Source: Wurfbainia villosa (taxonomy: Eukaryota; Streptophyta; Magnoliopsida; Zingiberales; Zingiberaceae). Taken from it: a stretch of DNA of 64,000 bases. This document shows positions 59,465-64,000 of this stretch, in pieces (the stretch's first letter is position 1; each line of letters begins with the position of its first letter). The position numbers and the translations under genes were made by a program. The notes below the pieces were generated by a model. The model was not told the origin of the DNA. It was given only the letters and a program-made list of their open reading frames with translations, and did no database searches. The DNA lies in contig CM046007.1 in NCBI GenBank assembly GCA_025175895.1, positions 26,369,913 through 26,433,912 on the forward strand, read 5' to 3'.

Positions 59465-61686
59465 TGTTGGGTTTCCGGCACCGCGGCGTGTGTGTGTTCG
59501 ATCATGTTTCAAAAACATGAGCACAGCGGAAGCAATTAAAAATAATAAATCTATATTTATTACAACACACACAACACACGCATGCTATTACAACAAGTGT
59601 AGACATAACCGTAAATTAAATTTGCAATAAAAGAAAATTATCTACGTTATACCTTTCGTATGACGTGTAGCGGGAACGGCATCAACCGGAACGATCCTCG
59701 TAAGAATCGTCTCTATCCGTATCCACGCCGAGCTCCTCGGGATGACTTCGCTAAGTCACGAGCTTCGTCTTCGTACGGGTTACTAGCCTCGTGTTGAAGA
59801 CGACGTGATCGAGAGATGATCACGATCCGAATCCAAATTCGGATCCTAAAATGAGTTCTCAAAACACGCTTCTCCGGAGAGGTATTCGTCAACCGTTTGA
59901 CGAATCCTTCGTCCTCCACCTCAGAGGATTACCGGAGATCAAATCCCCGGTAAGTTAGCCTCTGTTGGAGCACTAACCGTCGTCCAAACGACGCTCCGAT
60001 GAGAGGAGGAGAAGCTGTCCAGAAAACTGGACAGCTTGGTGGAGGATATAGGCGCCGGCCAACCAAGGAAAGAAAAGGCTCACCTTGATGCCAAACCTAT
60101 AGGGGATCACCGGAGGATCGCCGGAGGGTTCACCGGCTGTAGCTTGGTCGCCGGCAACAAGTTGGACGGCTGCACAAAAGCTGGATGGTGGCACTTTAGG
60201 GTTGGGCGCCAAATAGATGAGATGATGGAGGGGGCGGCACAACAAGGTTGGGCGGCAACTCCAATTAGGGTTTTTGGATTAGGGTTTAAGCCCTATTTTA
60301 TAGAGAACTAATTCTCTTAATGGTTAATGGATCATATCCATAAAGCCCGTTAACCCGCTCCATTAAGATAAGTTAAAATAAACCAAACCATGATGGTTTA
60401 TTTTAAGTTAAAACGAACCGAACCAACTTTTGGTTCATTCGTTTAAAATAAACCAAACCCTTTGGTTTATTCTTATCCATTGGATTAGAACCAAACCATT
60501 TTGGTCCATCCATTATGTCTTCATAAGACAAGGCCCATCCACGCTTCCATTGCGACTGAAATAATTTCATGCTCGCTTTATGTTTGGTCCAACCAAACAT
60601 AGTTTCTCTCGGTCTGAGAATCCCATTCTCAAGCTCGTTTTAAATCCTTTGGATTACACTCGTTGTGCGTGTGACCAAATAGGTTCTCGGTTTATGTTGG
60701 CCGCCTATAATTAACCATTAATTATAGAACGATCATGAGTGGCACCTAGTAGTACATCATGATCCCCAATTAACCAAAAGATCAACGGTTGATCCAGAAC
60801 TATTTCTGAAACCCTTCAGTAGCTCGAATGAATCGTGCCCCATTCCCTTCACTCATCTTATACCCACTTGGTTCAGGACATGGTCTATTGTGTCAGTCCC
60901 CACTATGCTGACTACGTCACACCTAGCCCAAGTATCATTTCCTCGTCCTACGGATTCTAGTTACTCCACATGTATCGAAGAGTACCTTACTCTAAACATG
61001 TAATGCTTTGGCCAAAGACTTTAGTAATAATCCGACGAGAGGTCGTGGGTATACATCTCCTCACAAGGAGTGGTGAATCCTTTATAGGCTATTCAAACAC
61101 CTTCGATCACTTCGACTTATACCCAATCATCCCGGGTCCACATCTCCTCGGAGATGTTTGCTTAAGATGTCAAAGCATAAGTCTCCATGATCAAGATGAC
61201 TTGAATACCGCAAGTCAAAGGAACATCGACTTAAGCCACAAGAAGAACTTCATTGACATATCTATATATGCAGAGAACCATATGAAGTCTTACTACTGGT
61301 CACTCCAATGAACTAGTTACCATAACTAGCATCCACGATTAACTCCGACATCACTATGTCTCTAGCCAAAGGAGAATCACCGCTGATACACCAAGGAGTA
61401 TACCTCGTGCTAGTCTCGACAGAATTGATGGTGTCCAAATCCATCAATTCATCGACTAGGGATAATTCCGATACATCACAATTACACATGTAGAGATACT
61501 CACTAGTTGTGATCCAATCACAAATTCTCTCATGCTGTGAATCGTATCATGGACATTCAGTAAATGAGTTTAAGATCCAATCAAATACATAAAACATGTA
61601 TACTCAAATAGTGAATCTTCATTTATCATATAAATGGTTCATACATAAGGCGATTGCCTTATGACATCTCTCATACATTACTAACA
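59465..61686 (-). repeat. Element M 3' LTR
   Basis: tgttgggtttcc...acattactaaca, 2222 bp, the reverse complement of A's LTR type with substitutions and indels. TATA box (reverse) about 60296-60303. Confidence 0.93.
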
Positions 61687-61700
61687 GACTCCCACTTGGC
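61687..61700 (-). other. Element M polypurine tract
   Basis: On the minus strand it reads GCCAAGTGGGAGTC, next to the LTR, as in A. Confidence 0.85.
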
Positions 61701-64000
61701 CTAATGTCAATCGCTACGGTATCCAATACCATAAGCTCGAACATGACCCTCAAACTTACTTTGAGGTAATGCTTTAGTCAAAGGATCCGCTAAGTTCCTT
61801 TCAGTGGAAATTTTCTCGATTTGTATTTCGTTCCTACTAATGATCTCTCTGATAAGATGATAGCGGCGAAGCACATGTTTGGATCATTGATGAGACCACA
61901 TCAAGTTCATAGATGAACTTATTGATCCAAACCGCCTTTGTCGCCTAAAGTCGCAACGTATTCTCGCCATAGTGGCGTAATCCGCTATAGTGTCAAGCTT
62001 GGAACCTTTCCAACTTATTGCGCCCATTTTAGGTGAATACATACCTGCATCGAGACATGGAATCATCCTTGTTGGTCTGGAGCTGGCATCCGTATACCCA
62101 CGTATCACCATGTACCCTTCTCCATATATTAGGAACACATCCTTAGTTCTTCTTAAGTACTTAAGGATCGTCTTAACAGCCGCCCAATGATCCATTCTCG
62201 GATCGGATTGGTATCCGCCGTGACACTCAGAGCATACGATACATCGGGCCTCGCATAACATAAGCATACATGATAGATCCTATTGCGGATGAATAGAGAA
62301 TCTTACTCATGCAAATTCTCTCGCCTTGGCGCGACACATAGACTTTCAAAGGTGTTCCCATGCCCGATGGGCGATAACCTTTCTTGGATTCCGACATGCT
62401 AAACCTCTTTAGCACTCGGCCTATATATATAGACCGTGAAAGACCAAGCAACCGCTTCGATCTATCTCTATAGATCTTAATCCCGAGGATGTAGGTTGCT
62501 TCTCCTGTGTCTTTCATGGAGAATGTCTTGGATAACCAAACCTTAATCGATCAGAAGATTGACACATCGCTTTCCTATAAGTAATATGTCATCGACATAC
62601 AATACTAGGAACACGATCGCACTCCCACTAACCTTCTTGTACACACAAGGTTCGTCGATTTTGTGAGAAATCAAACTTTTGATTGTCTCATCAAAACGGA
62701 TATTCCATCTCTCGGATGCTTGCTTCAATCCATAAATGGATCGCGCAATTTGCATACCTTGGTTTTATCAACCGATGTGAAACCTCAGTCAGATCATATA
62801 CACGCCCTCGAGCAAGTTTCCATTAAGGAAAGTTGTTTTCACATCCATCCGCCATATCTCATAATCATAATGAGCCGCATGGCCGTGAGCATCCGAATGG
62901 ATTTAAGCATAGCTACAAAGTAATAGGTTTCGGCCATAATCAACACCTTATTTTCGATTTATATCCTTTCGCCACCAATCTAGCCTTATAGGTAATCACA
63001 TTACCATCCATGTCGGTTTTCTTCTTGAAAACCCACTTGCACCCTATAGGCTTTATGCCTTCAGTGGGTCAACCAAGTTCCAAACTTGGTTTTCATACAT
63101 GGAATCCATTTCCGACTTCATGGCACCAAGCCACTTATCCCTTCTCGAACTTGTCAAGACTTCTTCATAACTGTAGGCTCTCATCATCAATGAGTAACAC
63201 GCCGCTCGATTCACTTACGAAATCCATATCTCTCAGAATATCGTGGTTCTTCCGCATCTACGAAGATGTGGTGTTACAATAGGTCCAAATTGATTGCTCA
63301 TCACTATGGTTGTCAGGTTTCACCGTGTATCTCATCAATGTCTATTTGAGTCTCGAGCCTCCCGACACTCCCAATCGCTTTCTTGCAAGAGAAACTCTTT
63401 CTCTAGAAACACAAAGATGCCTCAAACAAACACCTTTTGTTCCACAGATGATAGAATTGGTAACCCTTTGTTTCCTTAGGGTATCCAATAAATAGACATT
63501 TATCGACTTAGCATCCAGTTTGTCTCGACATACCGCTTTACATAAGCAGACAACCCCATATCTTCAAGTAAGATACATGAGGTTTCTTACCATTCCATAT
63601 CTCATATGAGTAGTCGAGACTACCTTGGTAGGCATTCTGCTTGACAAGTAAACATCTGTCAAGTGCATAACCCCAAAAGGACTTGGGAAGAGTCGCATGA
63701 TTCATCATTGACCGACCATGTCCAACAAGGTCCTAAGATACGCCTCGATACACCATTATGTCAGGTGTGTATAGGGCGGAGTCCATTGAGACAATATGTC
63801 ATTGTCTCTTAGATAATCAAGAAACTCTGACTTAAGTATTCACCACCTCGATCCGATCGAAGTATTTTAATACTTTTGTCATGTTGTTTCTCTACTTCAT
63901 TTCTGAATTCTTTGAACCTTTCAAAGGCTTCAGACTTGTGTTTCATCAAGAACACATACCCAAACCGTGAGTGATCATCGGTGAAGGTAATGAAGTAGCT
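61701..64000 (-). pseudogene. Element M integrase, reverse transcriptase and RNase H remnants
   Basis: Reading leftward from 64000: integrase core around RSDRGGEY (~63850-63870), CFLRVSNK-type tail region, then RT with an extra base in DYDET (62925-62942), IYGLKQASERWN, YVDD at 62588-62599 with the next codons intact (ILLIG), LGIKIYRDRSKRLLGLS, RNase H GYTDAS with a one-base loss (62077-62084), and the deletion near 61880-61893 that removes the YCDN segment. Multiple frameshifts. Three lesions coincide with those of A. Confidence 0.9.

Larger units (their letters stand above)
59465..64000 (-). mobile_element. Element M: A-family copia retrotransposon, minus strand, runs off the window
   Basis: 3' LTR 59465-61686, PPT 61687-61700, then RNase H, RT and integrase remnants on the minus strand up to the right edge. 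It is the same family as A in LTR, PPT and coding sequence. The left flank is gcttg; the other end is outside the window. Confidence 0.93.

Noticed and set aside
1..64000. A host gene or a novel defence or metabolic system within the window
   Set aside because: Every reading frame with recognisable homology belongs to a copia gag or pol. The remaining stretches are LTRs, leaders or non-coding element parts.

Overview
The window is plant nuclear DNA made almost entirely of nested Ty1/copia LTR retrotransposons. I see no host gene, rRNA, tRNA or CRISPR array. Evidence: 1.1-2.2 kb repeats with TG...CA ends, primer-binding sites (PBS) matching the 3' end of initiator tRNA-Met, polypurine tracts (PPT) next to 3' LTRs, 5-bp target-site duplications (TSD), and decayed gag-protease-integrase-RT-RNase H reading frames in copia order. 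Two copia groups dominate. The Angela/BARE-1-like group comprises elements A, B, H, H2/H3 and M, LTR pieces D, LTR1, LTR2 and N, and the more distant F/K family. The Sirevirus (SIRE/Maximus-like) group comprises C, G, J, L, P and Q, with CTCCCCC tracts and palindrome arrays in their LTRs. An angiosperm is certain. A monocot would fit, but the sequence does not settle it. Letter names are mine.

Left nest (1-30910). An F-type LTR 'K' (minus) was hit by B (minus) and by G. B, whose 3' LTR runs off the left edge, was hit by A (432-9906, plus, TSD attat) in that LTR and by C (10381-18892, minus, TSD agacg) in its RNase H region. C's 5' LTR contains solo LTR D. G (26724-30711, TSD atctc) has inverted instead of direct terminal LTRs.

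Middle (30911-42345, plus). Two successive blocks each read partial Sirevirus LTR, truncated Angela-like coding region, LTR. The second LTR is also followed by a PBS, leader and gag of a further unit, so it serves both sides.

Right nest (42346-59464). A K-type LTR fragment in gag was hit by Sirevirus L (minus), and L by F (44644-53704, plus, two 2036-bp LTRs, TSD ctaac), the best preserved element. Then come L's RNase H remnant, a partial LTR N, the gag end and LTR of P (minus), and Q (minus) inside P's LTR.

Right edge (59465-64000). M, a minus-strand relative of A, sits in Q and runs off the window. A and M share the same inactivating lesions.

No coding frame is intact. The features most worth attention are G, the lesions shared by A and M, the gag-only Sirevirus C, and the palindrome arrays in front of Sirevirus TATA boxes.
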